Assembly (NCBI GenBank): GCA_013054445.1
Contig: JAAMPI010001101.1
Location: 1 to 19,867, forward strand
DNA from: Cudoniella acicularis
Lineage: Eukaryota; Ascomycota; Leotiomycetes; Helotiales; Helotiaceae
Direction of reading: 5' to 3'
DNA length: 19,867 nt
Shown: piece by piece, positions 1-8,671 of the stretch
Layout: every line of letters begins with the position of its first letter
Numbering within the stretch: position 1 is the stretch's first letter
Notes under the pieces: generated by a model
Told to the model about the DNA's origin: nothing
What the model saw: only the letters and a program-made list of their open reading frames with translations
Database searches by the model: none
Position numbers and translations under genes: made by a program

Positions 1-355
1 CAAAAGATCATAACATTTTAATAGTCTTCGGGATTCCTCTCCTTCTTTCAGCTGCATCGTATTGGAGTTTTATCTTCGTCGCTATTTTTTTCAGCAGACA
101 GGGGGTTCTTGTCTTTGCCCGTTTTCAAGCTTATGGTTGTCAATTTTTGGGCGATTTATATTTGCATGGCTTTTTCTGTTTCTCTGGATGCATGGATAAT
201 CTGATTTTATAGGGTTATGTTCTATGATCTCGAAGATTATTTTCTAGTTATCCTTGATTATCGCAGAAAGGACAATAGTCAAATTAGTATTTCATTAATT
301 TGAGATTAGTCGAGAGTAATCACTGTATTCTATAGAACTCACTATCCTTCTCAAA

Positions 356-400
356 TCCAACCCTCTTCTACCTGAACAGAGCCAATGCCCTGCATTATAA
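356..400 (+). repeat. Direct repeat, copy 1
   Basis: This 45-base stretch matches 886-930 at about 36 of 45 positions without gaps. The shared core is CCTGAACAGA, followed by a CCAA..CCC..TGC pattern. Most differences are transitions. The copies lie 530 bases apart. The nature of the repeat is unknown; it could be a fragment of a duplicated gene or element. Confidence 0.55.
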
Positions 401-885
401 CTTGGCGACATACCAGGGAAGATTGATCCCCAATAAAGTAGCTCGAAAAAGGCGAATCGACCTAAAAGAAGTAAAGATATCGAATTCAAGAACGAAACGA
501 CTGGACAGAATCCCAAAGAAGACGCACGAGCATACAGACAAAGAAGCACTCGATTGAATACCGAAAGCTGGAGACACCCACAAGAGCATAAGGTCACCCA
601 AACATTAAAAATTGAGTATAGAATACAGTGTAGCACTAAGAACCCTAAACCAGACGCATTTCAATTGTGGTAGATGAGCCACATCGATCCAATAGGGTGT
701 TCAGTTTAAAAATTCCCGACAAGCTGGCGCATTGACGAGTTCTGCTTTTGTGAGCGGTGATCAGGGAGAGAGAGAAAGACTAGTGAGCCCGAGGAAGGGC
801 AGCACAACATTGACGTCAGAGGCAGGCACGAATACCACCAACCGAAATATCGGAACTTTGAAACTGAACACAACAACTTTGAACT

Positions 886-930
886 TTCAACCTTCTTCCA
901 CCTGAACAGAACCAAGCCCCTGCCTTACAG
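886..930 (+). repeat. Direct repeat, copy 2
   Basis: This is the second copy of the repeat at 356-400, in the same orientation. Similarity is lost on both sides of the 45-base block as far as I can see by eye. Confidence 0.55.
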
Positions 931-1259
931 CCGCCTCTACTTTTAATATCGCAAGTGACTATTCAAACATCTCAGAGCTACCGACCATGACTTCCGAGAC
1001 AAAACAATTCTTTTACAAGAATGTTATCTTCATAAGCGTCATAGCATCTTCTTGCGATGCATCCCAATAGCAGTGCAGCCTCCACTACTGGCATCACCGC
1101 CTCCTTGGCACCTCTTTTGTTATCCCAACAACATTTGAACTACATAACCTACGCCATATCTCTACATTCTACAAGCTCAGCACGTTTCTTATACCTTCGA
1201 GTCAAGCTTCGGATCGGCATACTTTCCTGTCTTCATTAATGACTGGATAAGATGTCGAC

Positions 1260-1557
1260 ATGCGTAAATCGGGCACCGAGCACCTTATCGCCCAACTGCA
1301 AATACCAATGCCAGTTGAATATTCATCTCCATCAAAGGAATTGGCAAGCCTTAAGCTGTACAGCATCGAGGTCCTAACGAGAGCGGAGGATGCGCTTGCG
1401 AATAGCGACGCCGACGAAATAGTATGGAAGTGGACAAAGGCTCTTAGTCCCTACCGGACGAGGGCTTTTGGTGCTCTACGATAGAAGAGGCGGTGATAGA
1501 TGGTGTGCGGAATGCGGGGAGGGGGTTTCGAGTGTTCGTGGACAGTGAGGTAATTAG
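1260..1557 (+). pseudogene. Possible gene remnant with a frame change, perhaps eIF2B-like
   Basis: An ATG at 1260 opens a frame of 74 codons ending at 1484. Just before that stop, a different frame becomes protein-like and reads STIEEAVIDGVRNAGRGF (from 1475), then RVFVDSE. This resembles the 'SSTIE...ViVvdSrP' segment of the eIF2B alpha/beta/delta and ribose-1,5-bisphosphate-isomerase-like superfamily. If so, the frame at 1260-1484 could be the upstream helical part, and one indel near 1450-1475 would join the two. The similarity is from memory and short. The frame runs out into AT-rich DNA after 1557. It could equally be a chance reading. Confidence 0.22.
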
Positions 1558-2740
1558 TATTCCGTGTTTTAAGATACGCTCTACTCTAGTGATGCGTATC
1601 GTAAAATCTGTGCGGTACTGAGGCAATTATTAGTGATCCGATACATACTGAAATGGTTATTATTTTTAAAAATACGTACTACTTACGGAAATATACTAAT
1701 ATACGGAATTTACCCCACCTTTTCAACCTTATAATCTCCATATTTCATGCGAAAAACATCACATGGCATGAAATAAACACTTCTTCTTTCTAAAATTGGA
1801 GCCTTTACTATTAGAAGGTTTATTATCGACCTATGTTAGGTTATTCTATCTAAAAATAACACACTTTAAAGTCACTATAAGGACTATATATATCATGTGT
1901 TCCGTGTAATAGTATACGGCCAATAATACGTAGTGCTACCTGTACTGTCGCCGTGAGTGGTACGGATTCAATACTGTACGGGGGGTGGTAAAAAATCCTC
2001 AATATCAGCCACCGTAATACGACCGTATACTATTTACCACACTGCTCGTGGAGGCGGTCGGGAAGGAAGAGAAGAAGATGGTAATAATTCCAAGGATCGA
2101 AAGGGATTTTTGAGGGGAGTAGGTTCTTAATCTTAGATGAGGTTCCAGATAACTATAATGACTTCTTCAGTGGTTTTAAGCACGCTTTACGAGTCCACAA
2201 GCGCTAGCAAAAAAAGACAATGCGGCACGCGAGAGATTTCCATCGGTGTGTTTTCAATTTTCAGGATTCTGTTGAATATCAAGTAGTCCTATTACTATTT
2301 CCCTTCCTCTTTTCTCTTCGAAATGAAGTTCCTTTCTCGATACAAAGTTTCCTCGAATAAAATAGTTCCTCTTTACTAATGAAAATCCTCCCTCCTCGGA
2401 TTCAGCTCCACCTATTCCAGCCTCCCAACTCTGTTTCTAGCTCGCGACGACACAATGATCAAGTGCAAGATGTCGCTTCGTAAGGAGGCGCGGTTGCGAT
2501 TCCGGACAAAGTCACCGTCATAGTTGGACTGGCCATCTCAATGGCGCCATCGTAGACATCATAGACACAGTTGATAAGCATGTTCTCCTACGAAGCACTA
2601 GGATAACCTTTTGTATTATTTAAGATTGTAGTGATATTTGTACCTGTTGCTAAGCTTTTATCTGATGAATTTCCTCACGAAGTAAAACTCTAACGCTTCA
2701 CTCGCCAGACTTCAACACTTCCCCTCCCTGATAATCGCAA
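1558..2740. other. Intergenic region, AT-rich in its first 500 bases
   Basis: Positions about 1620-1900 are strongly AT-rich. No long open frame or known domain was seen. An inverted repeat lies at 1908-1919 / 2023-2034, with a second short pair at 1985-1992 / 2033-2040. Positions 2060-2740 are of mixed composition and contain only short frames. This stretch includes the 3' flank of the dehydrogenase gene that ends at 2741. Confidence 0.5.
1908..2040. repeat. Nested short inverted repeats
   Basis: The 12-base arm AATAGTATACGG (1908-1919) has its exact reverse complement at 2023-2034. The 8-base arm GTGGTAAA (1985-1992) has its reverse complement at 2033-2040. The arms could belong to a degraded transposable element, but no target duplication or full terminal repeat could be defined. 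Confidence 0.4.
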
Positions 2741-3807
2741 CTAAGCAAATGCAACCCCAATTGATGCCCCAGAAACCATTCCCTCCCCCTCAACCTCCGT
2801 GCTCTCAGTTACCTCCCTCCACTCCTCCAGCCCCTTCATCTGCCCCTCCACAGTCGCCAGCACCGCCTTTAAAATATCCTTTCCAAGTAGCAACCTCGCC
2901 GGCAATTCTTTGCCCTCAAACACCCCCTCCCCCTTCAAAGCATCCACAATCACCTTTGCCCCTTTAACTGGATCACCGGGCTGTTTGCCCACAAAATCTT
3001 TGCTCATCTGCACCATTGCTCCGGTCAATGGGTCGTAAGCTTCTAGTCGGTTAGCGACGACGCCGCCGCCGGCAGCGGCGAGCTTCATCATGTTGGTGCG
3101 GAAGTAGCCTGGTTCGATGATAGCGACGCGGATATTGAAGGGGGCGAGTTCGGTGCGGAGGGATTGAGAGAGTCCGGCTAGGGCGTGCTTGGTTGCACAG
3201 TAGGCGCTTGCTCCTGGGTAGGTGAGCCCTGCTGATTGTTAGTCGTTTCGTCTTACATTTTAGAAGGGATGAAAAAGAAGGTGAAGAGGAGAAGATTCGG
3301 ATTCTCATGTGTGAAATTCGGAACTTACATCCAGCAGCTGAGCCATTGAAGCCGATGGTCCCGGATTTCTTGGCTCGCATGTGAGGAAGGACCGCCCGAG
3401 TCACCGCCACATGACCAAAGAAATTAACATCGAAATGTTCTCTGAGTTCTTCGTCACTGAAATCACCCCTTAATTAGCACTCTCTCCCCTCTTCCCCTTC
3501 ACCCTTAACAATCAATCAAAGAATCTCACCTCGTCTCCTCCACCGCCCCAACAATCCCCTGGCCCGCATTATTAAACAAAATATCAACACCACCAAAATC
3601 CTCAATTGCCTTCTGAACCGTTGCCTTGATGGAAGAAGCGGGACTGGATAAGTCGAGCGCGATGGTGTGGGCACCTTTAGCAGCGAGATCTTGAATGCTG
3701 GATGTGTTTCGCGCTGTGGCGATGACTTTGTCGCCTCGTGCAAGCGCTGCGAGGGCGATTTCGCGGCCGAAGCCATTGGAGGTGCCTGTTATGAGCCAGA
3801 TTGCCAT
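2741..3807 (-). CDS. Classical short-chain dehydrogenase/reductase (SDR)
   Basis: This gene encodes an NAD(P)-dependent oxidoreductase with a Rossmann fold; the substrate cannot be told from sequence. I assemble three exons: 3807-3530, 3456-3329 and 3231-2741. They give 298 residues, a usual length for the family. The introns are 73 nt (GTGAGA...TTTCAG) and 97 nt (GTAAGT...ATCAG), and phases match across both joins. Visible motifs are the cofactor loop TGTSNGFG near residue 8, NNAG near residue 79, a catalytic-serine region GFNGSAAG (S132) and the YxxxK pair YCATK (Y146, K150). The segment IIEPGYFRT after the active site is typical of fungal SDRs. The start ATG follows an A-rich leader (AAAAAATGG) with A at -3. 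There is no signal peptide, so it is probably cytosolic. No lesion was seen. The cofactor loop suggests NADP preference only weakly. Confidence 0.92.
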
Positions 3808-4486
3808 TTTTTCTTTCCTGTTTAAAAGAAAATGAACAAATTAAAGAGATTTAGTGAAATTATCGTAGGGATTGGGCAGATAAATAATTGAGTGGGAAAA
3901 TCGTGTAGAAATTCTCAGGAGGAAGACGAAATAAGAAACTGTGCGTTCTTTTATGCTTCAGAAGCGGGAATAAAGAGACAGGGGATTCATTTATGCTTCT
4001 GCATGGCACGGAATACCGTGTTATGTAGTTAGGCTTACATGTTGGCTCCGCCGGCTTCCGGGTGACGAATGGTTGGAATGAGTCGCGAAGATTTACGTGT
4101 AGCCAGCTTCCCTGGTACATTTATCACGTAAGCCCAGAGCTGTCAAAAGATGCACCAACTCAACCTTCAGAGTGTCAGAAATTAGCGCGGTTATATGGAA
4201 CAACAACACTCCGAATTCCCGGATGAAGTTACCAGGTATGATGTCCCCGGATTGCTTCAGAACATTAGACTAAACGAGTTAGCTGGATGGATGAACGCTG
4301 CGCTGCTGAGTAAATCGTAACGGGTATTCTCTTTATTGGGAAGAATCTTGTAATCTTACCTCTGACAGCTGATTGAGCTGAGTAATTTTCTCTGTGAAGT
4401 CGGGTAAAATACTTGGAAACCAAATACACTCACAGGCAAGAGAAGATCCAGAAATCTTCTTATAAACATTATTTGACAAACATCAT
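3808..4486. other. Intergenic region between the SDR and phosphoesterase genes
   Basis: This is the upstream region of the SDR gene and the downstream flank of the phosphoesterase gene, both on the minus strand. An 86-codon minus frame (3860-4120) has no family features and is probably not a gene. The string TTTATGCTTC occurs twice, at about 3950 and 3990, close to the SDR promoter. No clear TATA box or RNA gene was recognised. Confidence 0.5.
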
Positions 4487-5727
4487 TCATTGCCCATCCT
4501 CAATGGCGTAAGTATCCACTCCATATGTCGAATTCAAATCGACCCTCTGCACAATCACCCCACTCTCCATCCTCACCCAAGTCTCAACATCCATCTCACC
4601 ACCTTTTCCAAGCCGCAACATCAAATTTCTGCTTCCCCGATTCCAATTCCCGTAACCCCCATACCCGGTATGCTTACAAAAGCACACGTGCGGTTTACTG
4701 ACACCGGCGTTCACCCCTGTGGCATTCGGCCAATTCCCGCACCAAGCATCACCGTGATCATGTCCACTGTATACGCTGTGCAGACCTGGTGTATTGACAA
4801 GAGATTGCATGAACGGAATATCTTGTGAGCCATCGCCTTCTGCTGCAAGAGGTACATCATCGTTCAGGCCTGGAAAGTGTGCACTTTCTTCTCCATAATT
4901 TGGCAGCAGAGTTTGCTGGACGGTAAGAAAGGCCGTTGGTGGGATGTGTACAAATGCAAGAGATGGTAAATCCTTTCCCCATTTTGTTTTCAGAGCTGAT
5001 TTCGTGGAGTTGAACCAGGATACAATTGTGGGATCGACCCAGTTTGGGATAGTTTCAGAAGTTAATGAGGCTTGAAAAGGTGCGCCGCCTTGTGAGTCAA
5101 AGAACCAGAGGATTGCGACAGGTGTCTCACCCTGCGTGGGGTAGAGAGGAAGATAATAATTGGTAATTCCTGGGATTCCCTTGGGCGAGTGTTGTGTGTA
5201 TGAAAGTGAATGCTTGTGCTCTTCAATGAAAAGCGCTTCTCGTGAGAGGTTGAATTGCGAGTCGTGGTTTCCATACGTGCTTGCCCAACGAACTTTGTGT
5301 TGCTCAAGTGGGGTTACGATCACATCTACATAGTGCGTTGAGTTGGTAAGAAAGGTGTTTTCTCCCGTGATGAGATCTCCATCTGCAATGCATTAGTTCT
5401 ATAAAGTGTTTAACATACGTAGAGGGAAGTACTGAGAACGACGAAATCCGGATTCTCGCTGGACAAGATATTGTTCATAACCCGTGTGGAATTGACGTCT
5501 TGGCCAATGCCCCATCCATTTTCTTCTTCGCCGTAGTGGAGATCGGAAAATATGGCAATATGGAACTCATTTTGTGCGTTCAGGCGTAACACTGGTTGCG
5601 TTGAGGTTCCCCATTCTTCTGCACGTGACAGGAAAGGGGCTGCGCCCAGCCATCGCGAGAAGAGATTAAAGAAGAGCATCGTGCTCAGAGTCGCAATGGC
5701 CCCGACAAGATAGAAGCGCAAGTGCAT
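4487..5727 (-). CDS. Calcineurin-like metallophosphoesterase with N-terminal membrane anchor
   Basis: This gene encodes a metal-dependent phosphohydrolase resembling the Dcr2/Sia1-type and purple-acid-like phosphoesterases of fungi. There are two exons, 5727-5433 and 5382-4487, giving 396 residues. The 50-nt intron starts GTACTT and ends TTGCAG, with a CTAA branch site; this choice restores the motif VVLNGDLITGENT across the join. All metal-ligand blocks are present: SDLH (D62, H64), NGD (D101), GNHD (136-139), VHIPP (H244) and GHDH (H306, H308). Residues about 5-22 form one hydrophobic helix, so the protein is either secreted or, more likely, a type II membrane protein with a luminal or extracellular catalytic domain. 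Several NxS/T sequons agree with that. A TATAAAG string sits directly before the start codon. No damage was seen. The physiological substrate is unknown. Confidence 0.92.
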
Positions 5728-6675
5728 CTTTATAGGCGGAATGATGCATGGTTGTAATGATTAGCAAGTTAGAGCCGCGGTGAGTTGATCTGGAAGAAAA
5801 GGACGATGTCTGAGATGCGTGGTTTGACTCCGTCGTTTCATTGGTGTTGTGCTGAAATTGATTGCCTCGGAAAGGCGACATCCCACACGTGATTTTGCGT
5901 TGATCTCGCGCTAGCAAATTCGCTTAACCTTAACGAGAACTCTACTTCTTTATCGCAAACTTCAGTCCGAAGGGGTAAATGTCTCTTTCTGGTGCATCCC
6001 ATAGGAATGAAACGAAAGGGCCGATAAATATGCGAAAACGGCGGCGGAATTCGGTAAAGTGTCAGAGGTCCGAGTGCGCGAACCTGAGAGTAATGTCAAA
6101 ACTCGAGGCAGACCTTGCATGGATGGAGCAACGTTACAGGGGGCATTTCAAAATCTCTCTTTCATGTTGGAGGTGGAAGTATTTGACGATGCTTTTTGGG
6201 CGCTGGAGTGATTTCGGGATTTCCTAGCGGGTTTCGTTTTATCGGCCGTAGTGATATCTAGTCGGCGCATTTCAGGCGGTTGCTGCACTATGCCATGTAC
6301 GAATATTCACGATATTTTCTCTGACATATTGGAGACTGTAACCGAATCAGCCTTGCTTGATGAGCAGTTAATGTTAGCTCCTGCCTCGCGTGAACCATAT
6401 CCAACCTTTTGTCGTGGCATTTCTTTTGGGATAGGTTTCTGGTAATATCACTAAATTACAAAATGAAATTTTGTCTCTACCGTATGTATGCTTGTTCGTG
6501 ACACTGTCATCTAATATTTAGGAGGCTTGGGAATTTCCCATGAAAGATATGCACTGCTGAGAGAGGTGTTGGCTTCTGTGACATGCCAAAGTCCCTCACT
6601 ATGATATGATTGGCTAAATCTAATCGATAACGTGACAAGGAGCAGAAAGGCTTGACATGTGATCTCGCGTTAGCC
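5728..6675. other. Intergenic region upstream of the phosphoesterase gene
   Basis: This stretch holds the phosphoesterase promoter on its left side. Plus-strand frames at 5979-6227 and 6251-6445 have no recognisable domains and are probably not genes. A 15-base string TGATCTCGCGCTAGC at 5901-5915 recurs with one change at 6660-6674, next to the MITE insertion. Nothing else could be assigned. Confidence 0.45.
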
Positions 6676-6678
6676 TAA

Positions 6679-6949
6679 CGAGCCTGGTCAGATAAGTCTG
6701 TGTTTTCAGGCCACTTTTAAGCGATTTTCAGGCTTCGCGACCCTACCTTCAGGCTTCCGAAAATCAAAGTTGTCGCGATCACTTAAATGTTATAAAATAA
6801 TTAGGAATAATTGTGATATAAAATCTTATAATTACGAGTTATTAAACGTAAAGATACTTCCTACTCACTAACTTTTAAAAGTTTATAACTTTTAAATTTA
6901 GATTTACTAGTAAAATACCCTAAAATACAGACTTATCTGACCAGGCTCG
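6679..6949. mobile_element. MITE-like element with perfect 23-bp terminal inverted repeats
   Basis: The ends 6679-6701 and 6927-6949 are perfect 23-base inverted repeats that begin CGAGCCTGGTCAGATAAG. The 271-bp element is flanked on both sides by TAA (6676-6678 and 6950-6952), a likely 3-bp target duplication. The interior is AT-rich and has no coding capacity. The motif TTCAGGC occurs three times near the left end. A TWA-type 3-bp duplication is characteristic of PIF/Harbinger elements, so a non-autonomous member of that superfamily is likely. The perfect repeats suggest a fairly recent insertion. It lies 5' of the damaged RNase H gene. Confidence 0.88.
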
Positions 6950-7135
6950 TAACGTCGCAAAGTCGCGTGTTTCCCCCTTCCAGTTTCCATTTAACTTCCA
7001 AACTTCACCTCCATCCATTCCACACAATCACAACAAAACCACAAGCTAGAAAATCGGCCTCTGCTTTTGGAAGAAGCAGAGTACAACCCTTTGAACACGT
7101 CGGGTACACATGACGAACTTCAACCTTTTATCTGA

Positions 7136-8128
7136 ATGAGCAGTGAGCAGAGGAACTCCCACCACAGAACGATTCGCCACAATAATGGCTGGCGAAATTC
7201 TGATGACTGGTCTCGCGATCGTGATGCCTTCAGGCAATTGCGATCGCTGTTTCACAGATATCGAGAACGGAGACCAATAGTGTCACTGTTTGGGATGCGA
7301 TAATTACATCATTTGTTTCTTTTGTGCTAGGAAAGGGATTTACTGCTTGATGATACTCATTCCTGGATCAAACGGGCTACGACCAATAACCCACCAACAT
7401 CGCCAAATATTGGTCCCAGATTATCACCAGAAGTCCTAAGAACAGTGGAATATCAATACCCGGTCAGATTCCAACCAATCGATTCGACGGCCACCCCGCA
7501 TACACTTTTCGATTATGAACATCGCTTCATCCGCAAGAAGGATCCCCGAGAAATTCTGATCTTTACCGATGGAACTTGTTCTGGCAACGGACAGAAACAC
7601 CCCCAAGCTGGCTGTGCAATTGTGCACCGTCCCTCGATATATTCCCAGACTGGTCAACTCACACATGGCGGGACTGTACGTTTTCGCCTGGAGACCGAAG
7701 GCCCTACCGGAATAAGGTATCAGCAGACCAGCAATCGCGCAAAGCTCCGTGCCGTCATCGCTGCATTACACTTTCGCGACTGGAGCATGGATTGCAACAG
7801 AAGTTGGAGAAGCCTTGTGATTGCTACAGATTCGGAGTATGCGGCGATTAACGTTACGGAGCGCGTTCAAAATTGGGAGACGAATGGATGGAAGCTTAGC
7901 GGAGGCGGAGACGTGAAAAATCAAGATTTATGGAAGCTTCTGCCAAAATTAATTCGAAAGCTGCTGCAAGGTGGTGTAAAGGTCTCATTTTGGAGGATTC
8001 CGAGAGAGTGGAATTCCAGTGCAGATGAGTTTGCCAAGTCGGCTGTCGACATGAAGGAGACGTTGAAGTTTGAAGTCTTGGAGTCGTCTAGACCAATTCA
8101 AATCAAAATCAGGCCCTTCGTGCCATAG
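7136..8128 (+). pseudogene. RNase H-domain gene, N-terminus broken and catalytic Glu lost
   Basis: The frame ending at 8128 is a type-1 RNase H domain. It has FTDGTCSGNG (Asp codon 7568), SNRAKLRAVIAAL, IATDSEYA (Asp 7829) and REWNSSADEFAK (Asp 8024). The second of the four DEDD catalytic acids, normally Glu in 'NRAEL', is Lys (AAG at 7742-7744). The frame is open from 7331 but has no ATG before the domain. In another frame, 7185-7346 encodes a ZZ-type zinc finger. Its CxxC pairs are at 7239/7248, 7287/7296 and 7314/7323, followed by KGIYC. It contains a TAG at 7278, and one missing base near 7347 separates it from LDDTHSWIKR, which continues into the RNase H frame. This looks like an ancestral ZZ-finger plus RNase H protein now inactivated. 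Alternatively, an ATG at 7136 could be spliced (51-nt intron 7280-7330, weak donor GTGTCA, acceptor TGCTAG) into an intact protein without the finger. Either way it is probably not a functional nuclease. Confidence 0.8.
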
Positions 8129-8222
8129 GAAGACAAATCAACAAAAGCTCGGCTTTCTAACGTCATTGAATGAAAGGTTCAACACATAGGAGACTGATGG
8201 GAGAAACTTTCTCAAGGGCGTA

Positions 8223-8669
8223 CAGCGCCCGGCAGCAGCTATTAAGCGATTGCTCTTTTCGCACTACAACACACCATTAATACTTATATTTTATATCACA
8301 ACGCGTACTACTGTATAATAAATAAACAATTCTATATACTTAGAAAATTAATAAAATAAAATACACTTATATTCTAGGGTGATTTATTCGACTAAAGTCG
8401 CGAAAACCTAAATTTATATATGAAAGGGGCTAAAAATCGCGAGAAAAAAAAAATCATATCCTAATTTTAAAGGGATTTTATAAGAGTACCTTAAAATTCT
8501 ATCTTTGGAAGTTAGGATATAATTAAATTTTACCTTCTAGAGTGTTTTATTAGTAAGTGTTATAAATACCTTATACGTGGTTGTGTATTTATACGCTTTT
8601 ATGAAGGGTGCGAAACGGCTGTTTTTAGTGGGGTTTTCGAAATCGCTTACTAGCTGTTGCCTAGTACTG
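8223..8669. mobile_element. MITE-like element with TA target duplication
   Basis: The ends 8223-8251 and 8641-8669 are inverted repeats matching at 23 of 29 positions, with cores GGCAnCAGCTA and TAAGCGATT. They start with CAG and are flanked by TA on both sides (8221-8222 and 8670-8671). The inner arms also share TTTCGCAC (8257-8264) and its complement (8609-8616). The interior is AT-rich and non-coding. A TA duplication with CAG ends points to a Tc1/mariner or pogo/Fot1-type non-autonomous element. The imperfect repeats suggest an older insertion than the element at 6679. It lies just 3' of the RNase H remnant. Confidence 0.82.
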
Positions 8670-8671
8670 TA

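Larger units (their letters stand above)
1..1259. other. Unassigned region without a convincing gene
   Basis: No recognisable protein was found on either strand. The first 300 bases are pyrimidine-rich and may be the flank of a gene outside the window. Open frames between 295 and 915 on the minus strand have no family features and look like chance frames opposite a purine-rich strand. A 45-base imperfect direct repeat lies at 356-400 and 886-930 (listed separately). The plus-strand frame at 1057-1239 is low-complexity and unconvincing. Confidence 0.5.

Noticed and set aside
295..636. 113-codon minus-strand frame rich in Leu, Ser and Cys
   Set aside because: No family pattern; the composition is what a purine-rich opposite strand gives by chance.
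7445..7447. Start of the RNase H protein at 7445
   Set aside because: The codon is GTG and the frame continues open upstream to 7331, so this is not a eukaryotic start.
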